From Tanytarsus gracilentus (Eukaryota; Arthropoda; Insecta; Diptera; Chironomidae), in NCBI GenBank assembly GCA_038502055.1, contig JAXRKN010000038.1:4960001-5024000 (forward strand): 64,000 bases of DNA, given 5' to 3'. This document shows, piece by piece, positions 15,444-27,200 of the stretch (the stretch's first letter is position 1; each line of letters starts with the position of its first letter). The notes under the pieces were generated by a model that was not told the DNA's origin, searched no databases, and saw only the letters and a list, made by a program, of their open reading frames with translations. Both the position numbers and the translations under genes were made by a program.

Positions 15444-18400
15444 CAAAATCTTCTTTCCTTTTAATGTTGTACTTTTAATCATGAACTGATGACCTTTTGT
15501 ACAAAAGGAGGCAAGTGATGTCGCGCGGCATTTCCTAACTATGTAATTGCGAGGGCATAAAAGCTGATGTTAATGATGTGTAAATTTCTCAATTAATTTT
15601 CATCAATCGTTTCCATTGTGGATTCGTACTTCACACAGGAGTGATCTCGCTCGTGAAAAAAGCCATCGACAATAAAAGTATTTCCGTCACTCAATTTCCT
15701 TGTCATCAGTCGACCGCCACGCAAAATTTGCTCTGTGTTAATTTTTATCGTTTGACAGGTGTACAATCAAGTGATTGCGGCTGAGCGAGTGTATGAATTG
15801 TGTGTGCGGTTGTGTATATACAGTTACAGGTTATTGGCGGGGAGATAAAGCAAACAATGGAGGCGTATTGTGAACAGCACAAAGGCAAAACTCTTATATC
15901 GTGCTCTATGCTCATTCATTAATGAGATTGTCATGGCTTTTGCGAATAAATTGTGTGAACATCACTTGACTTGATTGCTGTTTAATGTTCTCAGGGCTGA
16001 TAACGTTTGCGAAAGAGAGTTAATGAGAAATTTAGGTGAGTATTTGTTTAGGTAGAAATGTTTTGATTCAAAATGAAATTTTTACATTTTTCAATATATC
16101 AGTTGAGGTGTCGTGCAAAAGCAGGAGACTTTGTTTGCATAAAATATTATTTGAAATATTTGCACTTCGTATTTTATTTTTACTTCAATAAATAATTTTA
16201 TTTCTTACGTACATGCATGAACAGAGTGTTCATATTTTTCCCATGGAACAAAACACAAATTCTTCATTTTTCCCATAAGTCCTTATAGTCTCTCTCACAT
16301 TCATTCGTGCCAATGGCATTTATTTTGAATTCAACATTTATTCTCGGGATATAAGTGCATTGTGCTTCTCATATATGCGATTGAATCAAAATTAATCCTT
16401 AGTGAAATTTTCATTATACTTTCCTTGCTTACTCGTCACCATACACTCAGCTTAGCTCAACTCAAATTGAAAGCATAAGACGGAGAGAGAAAAATTTGAA
16501 ACGAAGAAAATTTGAGTGAATCATGAATGCAGAACATTATTCACAACACATACAAATTGAATTTCGATTTGTGATTATTTGCATGGGATTAAAGTCTCGA
16601 ATGAAATCGAGATATAATTTTTTTTTGTTGGAAAACTGAATTAAAAGAAATTGAGTGAGATTTAAAAAAGTTCCAAAATTCTGTCGACAGAATATTCATG
16701 GAGTTAAATGTCAAAGTTTTTTTTATGAAATCAAACCACATGATATTTTAACTGTTCTGTTTAAATATTTTTGTATTCACAAAATTTTAAAAATGTTGAA
16801 AGAATCTCAGCGTGGTTTACCGCAGGAAGCAAAAAAAAATATTTATAATTTATGCATAGAGTGTATAAAAATATATAAGTTGACTCAATATGATTTTTCT
16901 TCATTCGAACATTGTAGTTGAAAGAATATTTCGCATAAAAATTCTGACATCATAATTTACGAAAGCATCCAAAGCAATTTTCTCGAAATTAATTTATTCA
17001 TGCAGCGACACTTCAACGTTGTACTTAATATTCTCAACGATTTACTTTAAGTTCATAAATGGAATGCATCATCATTGTCGTCGTCATTGCTTTGGCACAT
17101 ATTTGCTTTAAAATAGAGAGCATTACAAGGATGAAGAAAAAAATTGAGAATGAAGATGAAAATTTATATATTTAATTTTCACTTTCACGTAGTCTCGTTC
17201 CATTCTTCTAGCATGTATGCTCATTCTCTTATATTGAATGTGAATTTTTCATCAGCATAATACAAAGAGCAAGTTTGCACTGAGCAAGGACGAGATGGAT
17301 GACGACGATGATGTCGGAGGAGAAGCAATATGTATGAATACAATGTTGAGAAGGGAATTATAGCGATTAAGGGTTGAAAATTTTACTTAAAAATTTCGAA
17401 TTTAACTAAAAAGTTTTCATCCCTTGAGCGAGAATGATGCACATTTTTCTCGGTTTATTCTCGGTGTAATGCAATAGCAAGACGATGTGAATGCTCCGTT
17501 TTATTCTTGACAGTTACTCCGCACCATCACCAACGTTATGCTGTCATTGAGCATTTGTGTAAACATGAACGTACTCCCACACTCTCCCTTTATTTGCATG
17601 TGAAAATGCACAAAATGCAAATTGAATTTTTCTCTACCACTTTTCACTAAAGTACATCGAATGAGATGAGCGAGAGCATATGAAGCCATTCAAAATGTGT
17701 GCACACACATTCCTGCCTTAATTGAGTGACAAAATTGCAATTAACATGAATATCTCTCACACTTTTCTATTTCGTGCTGCAATTGCAAAAATTCCATTTG
17801 ACATCAGGAATTTTTTCATATTTCCTCCACGAATTTTCAATTTTATATTTCATAACTTTCTTTTTTCGCTCAAGTTTTGCACCCTCCACAGAACACAGGT
17901 GTTAATGCTTCTCATGCACAAAAACTTTATCTTTTTCTCACCTTCGTCAACCACTTTTTGAGATTTTTTTTGAAAGGTAAAAGTTTTATTTGCACATCAA
18001 GTCATAGTGAGATGACTAAAAGCAAAAGAAAATTGCTAATCGCTTGTGATTTGAAAAGTTTTTTTTTCACTTTTTTATCTTTGCATAAGAAAACATGTGC
18101 AAGTAACGATGACATATTCGAGAGATTATAAGGAATAAAAGAAGATTGAATAGATTGAGCAAAAATGTTCGATATAAAAGTAGAAAAAATTCCATTACGA
18201 TGTAATGAAAAAGTTTTGCATCTGCAGGAGGTGTTGAGTGAAGAATTTGATTTAATTTTTTTCTCATTCGTTCAAAGTTGCAAACTAGTAGTGAGACATG
18301 GAAATGAAACTTTCGGTTGTCTTATTCTTAAAGTTTCAGTTTTTTTTGAGTTAAGATTAGGTAAATTTTTAATGTTTCATTAAATAAATATAAAAAATTT

Positions 18401-21400
18401 GGTGAATTTAATTTTTTTATTTTTGATTAAATTGTTTTAAAAAATTAATGAGATTTATGTGACTGACAAGTGACAATAAACAAGCAAACTGCATATAAAA
18501 TTGTTTGGAATTTAAATGTTCAAATATTTTTTGCCACCTCAAATTACATGACTGTCATTTAACAATACCAACAATTTAATTTAACTCATGCAAAGTTGAG
18601 CGAAAAATAAAGTTTTTGTGTATTGATAACCCTCATCACTAATTAGTTGGTATGAATAAAACAAATTGGCAAACATCACTGCAAAATGGCATAATAAATA
18701 TGAAAATTTGAATTTTAAATGAATTTTGCTCGTTCTGTAATGTTTGCATATTTTCACATCAAATTTACATTTTTAGTTTTAATTTTCAACACCGCTAGCA
18801 GTTTTTTCTCGAGCGCGAATTTGATTAAATTTTTTTGAGCATTTAAAATTGATTTTTCGTTAAATTTAATTTTCATTTACTACACATAATTCATTTTTTG
18901 GATAATAAACCTTCGAAATGTCTAAACGCGTCAATTTGCGGCATTTCGACATCGATTTTCTCGTTAGCTCCACATGAGTCAACCACAATCCAACTAATTA
19001 ATTTCAAATCTCTCTCGACGTGCAGCACCATCGAAGGAAAATCGCTTCTTTGCCAAAATCGATTGGCAATGAAAAATGAATTAGGCACAGCTCCAAAAAT
19101 ATGTCATTACAATCACATTTTTTTAATTGAGTTGCCATGGAGTTGAACATGAGGTGAATATATTATGAGAATGTGATTGCAAAAGCATTGATTAGAAACG
19201 AATAAAGCGTCATGTCTACAAGCGAATTATCCAAATCATTCTCTTGAAATTTTAATTCCAAATATTTGATTTAAATTCCATTATGAGATTTTAAAAGGGT
19301 CAAATTAGTTTTTAATTTGAATTTCCAATCATGTTTCACAAACCATAAACAGAATCAATTTTTTATCTCTAATTAATGAACTTCCGATTTCTCTTTTGAT
19401 CAACCAACACTCTTAAATTATCTTTGTGAGATGAAAAGCATCGAAAGAAATTCATGAGAATAAGCTCAAAATTCCATTTCGAATTGAATTTAAAAAATTA
19501 ACTTTTTTCAATCAAATTTGTAGTTTAAAACTTTGTGATTTGTGAAATTATTTTCGTTTTGTCCTTTTATGAGGATTTAATTAAAACTTTGTCTTTATGG
19601 TTTTTCTACACTTGATTATGTGTCGATTTTTTTCACATTAAAGTTTTTCTTTTTGAATTCTCCAGTGAATTTTTGCTTTGAACTAAAATTGCATGTGAAA
19701 ACTAAGCACAATTAGAGCTTACATAATCATAAGCTTTTCATTAAATCCTAATTAGCTTTTTAAAAGTTCCCATGAACTTTTATCAAGTTCTCTAATTTGA
19801 GCTTTTATAAAAGCTGCTAACATTAGTTTTTTAAAAATTCTTTTGATATCTTTTGATGTTTGTAACATAATTTTACATCCATAATGCACTCCTCATACTC
19901 GAGAATCACATAAAACTCTTTTAATTGCTCCCGAATAACACGTCAAGAAGTTCCCTTGAGCTCTTTTGAAACAGCAAAATAATTATCGTCATAAAATGCG
20001 ATGCACATAGTAATTAAATTTTGATGACTCTCAAAATGCAGCGAATAAAAGTTTTTAGCGCACTTCTTTCATGCTTCATAATGAGGTTATACGCTGAGAG
20101 TGAGAGACAAATTCAGCGGAGTGAATGATGACAGTCGAATGTCACTCGTAAAATTATAATTTCAAGTTGATGAGTTTCAAGGAACATCGTCGCTCTCTTT
20201 CTCACTCAACTCAACTCTCATCTGATTGCTGACAGCGACGAAAAATATTCCGTCAACAAATTCGTTGGAAATCTCTGCGATTCATGATGATTGACGGGGT
20301 CTTTTATCATTCATCATCGTACGTTCGCATTTGTGTCAAAAAAGACATAATTATGTGGCTTTTGTGGCAACATATTCAAATTGTTTTTCTGGGAGGTTTA
20401 TATTGATTTAGCTTTAAACTTGAAGCTGAGGATCAAAATCGAAAGTCAATCAAATTCTTGGAAATTTTAGATTGAAATTTATTTTTATTAAAGTCGCTTT
20501 AAATTTAAAAACTTGAAAATATTTTTTTGAGATCACGTTTTCAAATTCATTTATCATCAAGAGCTTAAAGACGACAAAAAAGGGTCTACAGATATATTTG
20601 AAGAGTATAAAATGAAATGAAGAAAGAGATAAGATATTTTTCTTCGAAGGACATGTTTGAATTATCATCAGCGTTCAGTATTTAATTAAAAGGCATTTTT
20701 CATCCTTTATAACTCTTTGATAATTTGAGCGTTATGAGATTGATGAAAGAAAATGATCCTTTTTTAAATACGAGCCCAAGATTTGATCAGGACTTGGACT
20801 TTGATAATTTACAGCTTATTTTTAAATAGGATATAAAATTTAAATTTAACTTTTTAATGGGGGTTGGCAACGTCAAAGTTTTGATTGTTATACAATTATG
20901 GAAAATTAACGTATGCAATAAATTTTACCGTCTGAAAGAAATTTACAGCCATAATAAATTTCATTTCTTCGTCTTGCATTTATGCTAATAAAAATATTCA
21001 ATCTCAATCAAAATGAAAAATAGCATGTAACTGCATCATAGTGGACAATAAAACACACACAAAAAACTCTTCTTGAAGATTCAAAATGGAAAAGCTTGAA
21101 TAAGAAGCAGGCGACCATCATCAAGATTAATGGAATTGTTGCTGCTTCAACAATTTTTTATGATGCGAGAAAAACTTTTCTATATTTTCTTTCTCTCCTT
21201 TCGGCGAAATCAAAAAATAAAGAAAACTCAAGAACTTTGTTTTATTGCCTGTCGCCATTCCTCGTGTACATTTTTTTTCTTGCATCTAATTTATTCATCA
21301 TCAACACTCATTTTTTAGCACTAACTCTAGATCGCAGCACAGCCATGAATGAAAATGAAGATTTCACTTCTTATATATTCGGCTTTGGGTGATATTTTAA

Positions 21401-24186
21401 CGAATTTCAAGCAAAAGTTTTAATTGTATGGCATTTGTTTTGCTAGATGCGAGACAACTTTTTTGCAGCAATGTCTCGAGTGATGCGATTGTTTTGTGAA
21501 AAGTGTTGAAAATAATTAGAGAGTTTTTCGACAGCGTGCTTGCATATTTTATTCAAATTTTTTCAATGTTGATGTTTTGTGATTTTTTTGGATGGTAAAT
21601 AGCTAAAAAGATTTTTGAATAAAATTAGGCAAATATTTACACACTTTTAAAAAATTAAATCCTGTATTTTAAGGGTGATGGTGATTGAAAAAAGTGACAT
21701 TTTAATTTAATTTATCTTTTATCAAATTTTCTATGTTATTGATTATTAAATTTAATTAATTGCAACTCAAAAAAGACCTCGAAAAATCCTTTTAATCTCA
21801 CGCACACGTTCCAAATTATGCATAATTATTAGCATAAATTTTACAGCTCCTCTAATTTGCATCGCATTATCGCTATAAAATTATCACCGAATACCATTAA
21901 ATAAATTGTGGAGATAAAAGCAGGTTCAAATTTCCACCTTGAAAAATAATTTTTGGCACCTCCTTCCTTAAACACCCCGCCAAACATCATCGCATGTGAG
22001 TCAACGGTTATTTATGACAATCCATTATCGCACGAAATTTCAAATTAAGAGAAAAGAAAAGAAAAATGCTTTAATTTTATCACCGTCACACGATGAGGAG
22101 GGGATGTGTGACAAATGTGTCGACAGGAGTGCGTAAATTCAACAATTTTTGGTATTCATTAAGCAGAAAATCGCATTACATAATGTTTATGAGTGTTTTA
22201 AATCCTTCGCATAATGACATGCAATAAAAAGCCACAAATATCAAATTCACGAGTGCGACAGTGTGAAAATGATTTATAAATCACAAATGCATAAAAATGC
22301 AGCAAAAAGTTGCAAAAAGTATCGGAAACATTTTTTTATGATTTTCCTCGGAAAATAATTTCACGAGCAATTTGACGCACATCAAACGTTTTTAGTATTG
22401 AACATGTGATGTCATTAATGACTGTAGATCAAATTGCAGAAGGATATTCGAACAATCGTTTGCGCATGATCCTTCCAGTGCTCGAAAAAAGAACAACAAT
22501 TTCCAGTTTGTGTGCTCGGTTCGTGGGAAAAATGAAAAAGACTGAGGGAGTAAAGTCATCTCGTCAGTTGAAAAAAAATCGTGAAATCAACAAGGTGTCA
22601 CGAAACCATCGCGTGCGTTTAGTTTAGTGATTTAAAAAATTAAATTGAAGTCACGGCATGTTAGTGATAAGCAAAGTGAAGCATAATGTGTTGATAGATT
22701 AAAACTGAATTTTCACTGGATTTAAGAAGATTCTTTAGCAAAAGATATATTGTAAGATGAGTTTATAGATTTTTTGTGTGTGTACTATGCTGCAGACTGG
22801 AGACATTCAGACTATGCGGTTGTGTGAGAAGAAGAAAAAAATAATGAGATAAAAAATTTTTCGGTACCATTGCGTGGGTTGAAAGATGTGGTTGCATATT
22901 TTGAGTATAATTTTAAAAGGATTAAGCTTGACAGTCGACAACAAATAAGAAGAAATTAATTTTCTCACTCATATATGAGCTCGATGATAAGAAAAAAAGA
23001 GAAGACTCAGCTAAAGAAATCTTTCGGAAGGAAGATGATGAAAACTTTAAGAAAAACTTTTACTCGACATGTTCTAAAAATATTTATTCTTCTTGACATC
23101 CATTTAGTCCTTACGGCTACATGTCTCTCACATTCTCTCTCCACGACTTTTTTTTCTCTGCTCACTCAAGCATCCTCCTTTATATTTTTCCCTCTCGAAA
23201 GTCATAAATTAGAGGAAGAAGCAGAGCGAAGAGATTTTTGCCACTCAATGGATGCTTCCGAACTGATGTTGGAGAGGAAAAATATTGTGTGAATAAATTT
23301 TCAATGAAATGACGGTGTGTATATCACATGAAATCTAATTTCAAATAAATTGTAAAGCATAAATCTGCCATGATTGACTCGGAACAAGACTATAAAAGCG
23401 TATGTGAGAGTAAAAAAGTTGCTGGCATCGTAAAAAAAATATTTCGTGCAGTCCTCAAATTCAATGCTGACATGGAGGAAAAATGAGGCGAGAGGAAAAC
23501 GCGTTTATATAAAAATTTGAGTATGTGCTACAATATTGTGCACGTCATCCAAATAGAAATGATTTTCATGTCGTTCGTTTGAGAGCTAATTTTTCTTTGC
23601 GCTGACAAATCTTGTCTCTCGATACAGGATGTATGTGCGACATAAACTAAGGTCAGAGGAGGCAATTTTATGAATGTTGTGTTTATGATACATCAACCCC
23701 TCTATCGTCAAGTAAAGTTACCCTTTTTTGATGTGAGTTTTCAGGGAATTACTGACGTGTTTTGCCACATAATAGTAACTCTTGACATCAAGCAAATATG
23801 TTTGAGATGAAACCACATAATTAGTTGAAATGTTTCTCTCACTCACAAAATTTTGTGTTTACGAATATTTGTCAGTTCAGTGATTACAAGCCGATGAGCT
23901 TGAGTTTCATGAATTTTAATAAATATTTATTCAGCAAGCATAAAGCTCAACATGAATTTTGTTGGTTAGGATATTTTTGGGGTCTCTTTGTCAGCGAAAA
24001 TATTGAAATTCCAGACATGACAGTCAATTTTTTATGTTTCACCGAAACACAAACCATTAATTAAAATTTAAATCAATCAACCCAGTTCTGCGAGCGTTTT
24101 TTGGTTAATTAACAGTCAAAATTCGTGCTTCGATGATTTTATGGAGAACGTTGACAATGTACTGATAAATATAAATTAATTTTCAG
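15444..24186. other. non-coding AT-rich region with one possible non-coding exon
   Basis: No coding gene is supported. Open frames near 14528, 17877, 18898, 21096, 22406, 22975 and 23825 are 70-105 codons long, match no family I know and have no convincing splice partners. A locally less AT-rich stretch at 15600-16034 has an arthropod initiator-like TCAGTC (15706-15711) and ends at a strong GTGAGT donor (16035). It could be a 5' non-coding exon of the downstream dpr gene, but this is only a possibility. At the far end, a TTTTCAG acceptor (24180-24186) suggests that an intron ends just before the dpr start codon. Confidence 0.5.
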
Positions 24187-24264
24187 TGAAATTATAATAG
24201 TGAGAATAAAGTGAAACAATGAAGCAACTGACAATTGCAGTGATATTGATTTTTGTCAAGTATG
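24187..24264 (+). other. dpr: dpr translation-start exon (signal peptide), possibly with 5' UTR
   Basis: The ATG at 24219 sits in the insect-like context AAACA-ATG. It is followed by 15 codons for a basic-then-hydrophobic segment (MKQLTIAVILIFVKY) and a consensus GTGAGT donor at 24265, leaving one base of the next codon. That base joins to the exon at 29014 to make GAC (Asp) and keeps the Dpr frame open. Just upstream, TTTTCAG (24180-24186) looks like a 3' splice site. The exon may therefore begin at 24187, with the transcription start farther away. Confidence 0.75.
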
Positions 24265-27200
24265 GTGAGTGAAAATGTTAAAAATTAATTATATTTTTTT
24301 TAATGAGGTGCTCATTGTGCGAAATGGAAGCGAGTAATTGAGCGTTAAAAGTAGGACAATAATAGAGTGGAAAATTTAAAACTAAAGAAGATTTTAATGA
24401 ACTGTCAAAAATGTGCGTATACGAAACAATCAATAGAATCAACAAAAAAGTTTAATAAAATTGCCATCAATTGAGATTTGACGACAGCCATCATTAATCT
24501 TGAAAACAATTTTTATGACAATTTTTACACGAGGCACGCATTTAATGACATGTCAAACATAATATAACATTCCTTCATTACTTTTCATAATGTTCTTGGA
24601 GCAGACGACGACCATCGGCGACGAAAATCCTCATCATAAAAAAATAAGTTTCGTGTCGCCCCCATCGCATGAACTTCGAGCGGCTTTTGGCTCAATGCTG
24701 AGATGAAAATTGACCCAAATTTATCTAATTTATTTTATTCATAAATTTGTCTCGTCCATATTACAAGTTGGGAAGTTTAACGTATCAATTTTATAGAAAT
24801 AAATCTCGAAAGCGATATTTTTTTTGCTTTTCCTTCATTACCTTTGTTCGACAAATTTTCCCTCACTTATGCTGGAGTAATCAAAAAAGAAAAAGAACTT
24901 TTGAAAAACTTCTGCTCTTCGTCCCTTCCCTGCGGACTTTTGTTGATTTATTACGTCGAACTTTTGTGCTTTGCCGACTCGATTCATGTAGACACAAATG
25001 GACCTCAATTTTTGCCACTTAAAGCTGATTTAAGCGTTTCTAAAGGAAAAACTTTTAATGTAAGAATAATTTAATTGGGATGAAAAAGTTTGAATGACAT
25101 TGCCAATTGATATTTTGGTAAATTAGCGAAAAAAAAATATTTTAAAATGCTTTTTGCCTGAATTCTTGTGAAAGGAATGACATCATTAAAAAATAGAAAT
25201 TGCCCTGGTAGAACATGAGTTCAAATTTGGGTGTTATTTGAGTTCGAATTGAATTCAAATGTTGAGTTCAAATCCAGTTCAGTTCAAATCGCGTGGTAAG
25301 CTTTTGTATGAAAACGGTTGAACTCGCCCATATACGTTTGAACTAAATTTGAACTCGATTTTCGATTTGAATTCAATTCGAACTGAAATTTGAACTCTAA
25401 TTGAATTCAATTCGAACTGAAATTTGAACTCAAATTGCCCTCAAATTTTCAAATTAAAAAAAATTTAGTTCAACCTTTGAATTCAATTTGAATTCAACTT
25501 TTGAACTGTTCCACTTTCCAAGTGTTCCTTTAGTTAATTTAACTAACTTTTTTTTGCTCGCACTTATTCTTTTTTGCTGTGTGAAGAGAAATTGGAATTT
25601 TTATTAGTTTTGTACTTAAAAATTTTTCTTACTTTTTTGCTGCGCCGACTCGAACTCGAACTCAGGACTCCTGTTTGCTAAGCGCGCGCGTAACCACGAG
25701 ACCACCGAGGAAACTTTATGTTAAAATCCATTTTGGCTAAAAGCTATATTTAAACCATTCTTATTTAATATATCAATTTGCCAACTATTTCAAATATTTT
25801 TTGTCCTTTGATTTAAATTTTAATAAACAAAAATTTTCTTTAATTTATTTTTTTAAAGAAAAAATATTTTTAGTGTAACCCACGAAGGGTTAACACTTAT
25901 GCGCCTATTTCGCGCCGTCCGTCTGTTCCATCGAGATCTCGGCTCCTGAGATAGCTAGAGACTTCTAGTTTTCGCCCAATGGGAGGTTATGAATTTATTG
26001 GCTTTTTAGGTGGTGTCCATGACAGCCTAATGCCATTTTTCACACAAATTTCCTGTTATATGGCTTCATGTATGTCGTTGAACTCGTATTTGTATCAGGA
26101 ATCGAAAGGCATTGATGATATTTGATGAGGAATGTCCATCACGGCCGGCCAGTAGTGGGGATGGGGGGGGGAAGATGTGGGGAGCCGGGGAGGTTTCACC
26201 CCCTTCCCACTCTTCAGACTCCCCGTCTTCCAATACTGTCTGTTCAAGTGGGTTCACGGCAACACCCACGTGTGGGTTTTGAAATATTTTTTCCTATTGT
26301 TTTTTGCAAGTTTACATTTGGATACATTAAAATTTTTAAAATTGAAGAAACTAAATATAAATCAACCATTTCCATTTCTTATTAAAAGTGACGATTATAA
26401 CTATCAGCGATATCTTTGCTTGTTTGAGTGCAATATGATCCGGAAATCATCATTGTCGGTCAAAAAACACATATATAATAGCTATAATTGCTAATTATTG
26501 TAATAATTAAACTATGGATCAGATAAATATTCCAATATTTATTTTAACATTAAACAAAGAACAAATCTTAATTTAGGGCTTCAATCAATTCAAATCGAGT
26601 TCAAGTTTTGAAATAAATTTGAAATAAAGTTTATATTAACAACACAAAATTTCGTCTAAGTCAAATCGAGCTCAAGTTTTTAAATAAAGTTCATATTAAA
26701 AACCCAAAATTTCGTTTAAGTCTTTAATTCAAATCGAGCTCAAGTTTTTAAATAAAGTTCATATTAAAAACCCAAAATTTTGTCTAAGTCTTTAGTTCAA
26801 ATCGAGTTCAACTTTTGAAATAAAGTTTATATTAAAAATCCAAAATTTTGTCTAAGTCTTTAATTCAAATCGAGTTCAAGTTTTGAAATAAATTTGAGTT
26901 CAAGTTTATTTCAAAATACCCCAATTTTAGTTCAAGTTTTGAATTCAAATTGACTTCAAGTTTTGAATTAAATTTGAAATAAAATTTAATTCAAAATACT
27001 CTAATTTTAGTTCAAAACTTGAATTCAAATTGAGTTCAAGACTTGAATTAAATTCGAGTTCAAGTTTTGAACTAAAACTTTAAATTTAGTTCAAATCTTG
27101 AATTCAAATTCTTGTTCAAATCTTGAACTCAGCCTTAGAGTTCAACATGGAAATTTAGTTCAACAATTGAGTTCAAATTGAATTCAATTCGAACTCAAAT

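Noticed and set aside
18891..19146. Overlapping open frames on both strands
   Set aside because: Neither translation resembles a known protein, and mirror frames are expected where TAA/TAG/TTA/CTA are locally scarce.
22406..23292. Two frames of 73 and 105 codons
   Set aside because: No family resemblance, basic low-complexity composition, no supporting splice sites.
25640..25712. Functional tRNA gene
   Set aside because: The acceptor and anticodon stems do not pair properly and it lies inside a mobile element; kept only as tRNA-like.
26066..26494. Frames on both strands in the GC-rich part of the nested element
   Set aside because: They arise from the mobile element's repeat unit and G-run, not a conserved protein.
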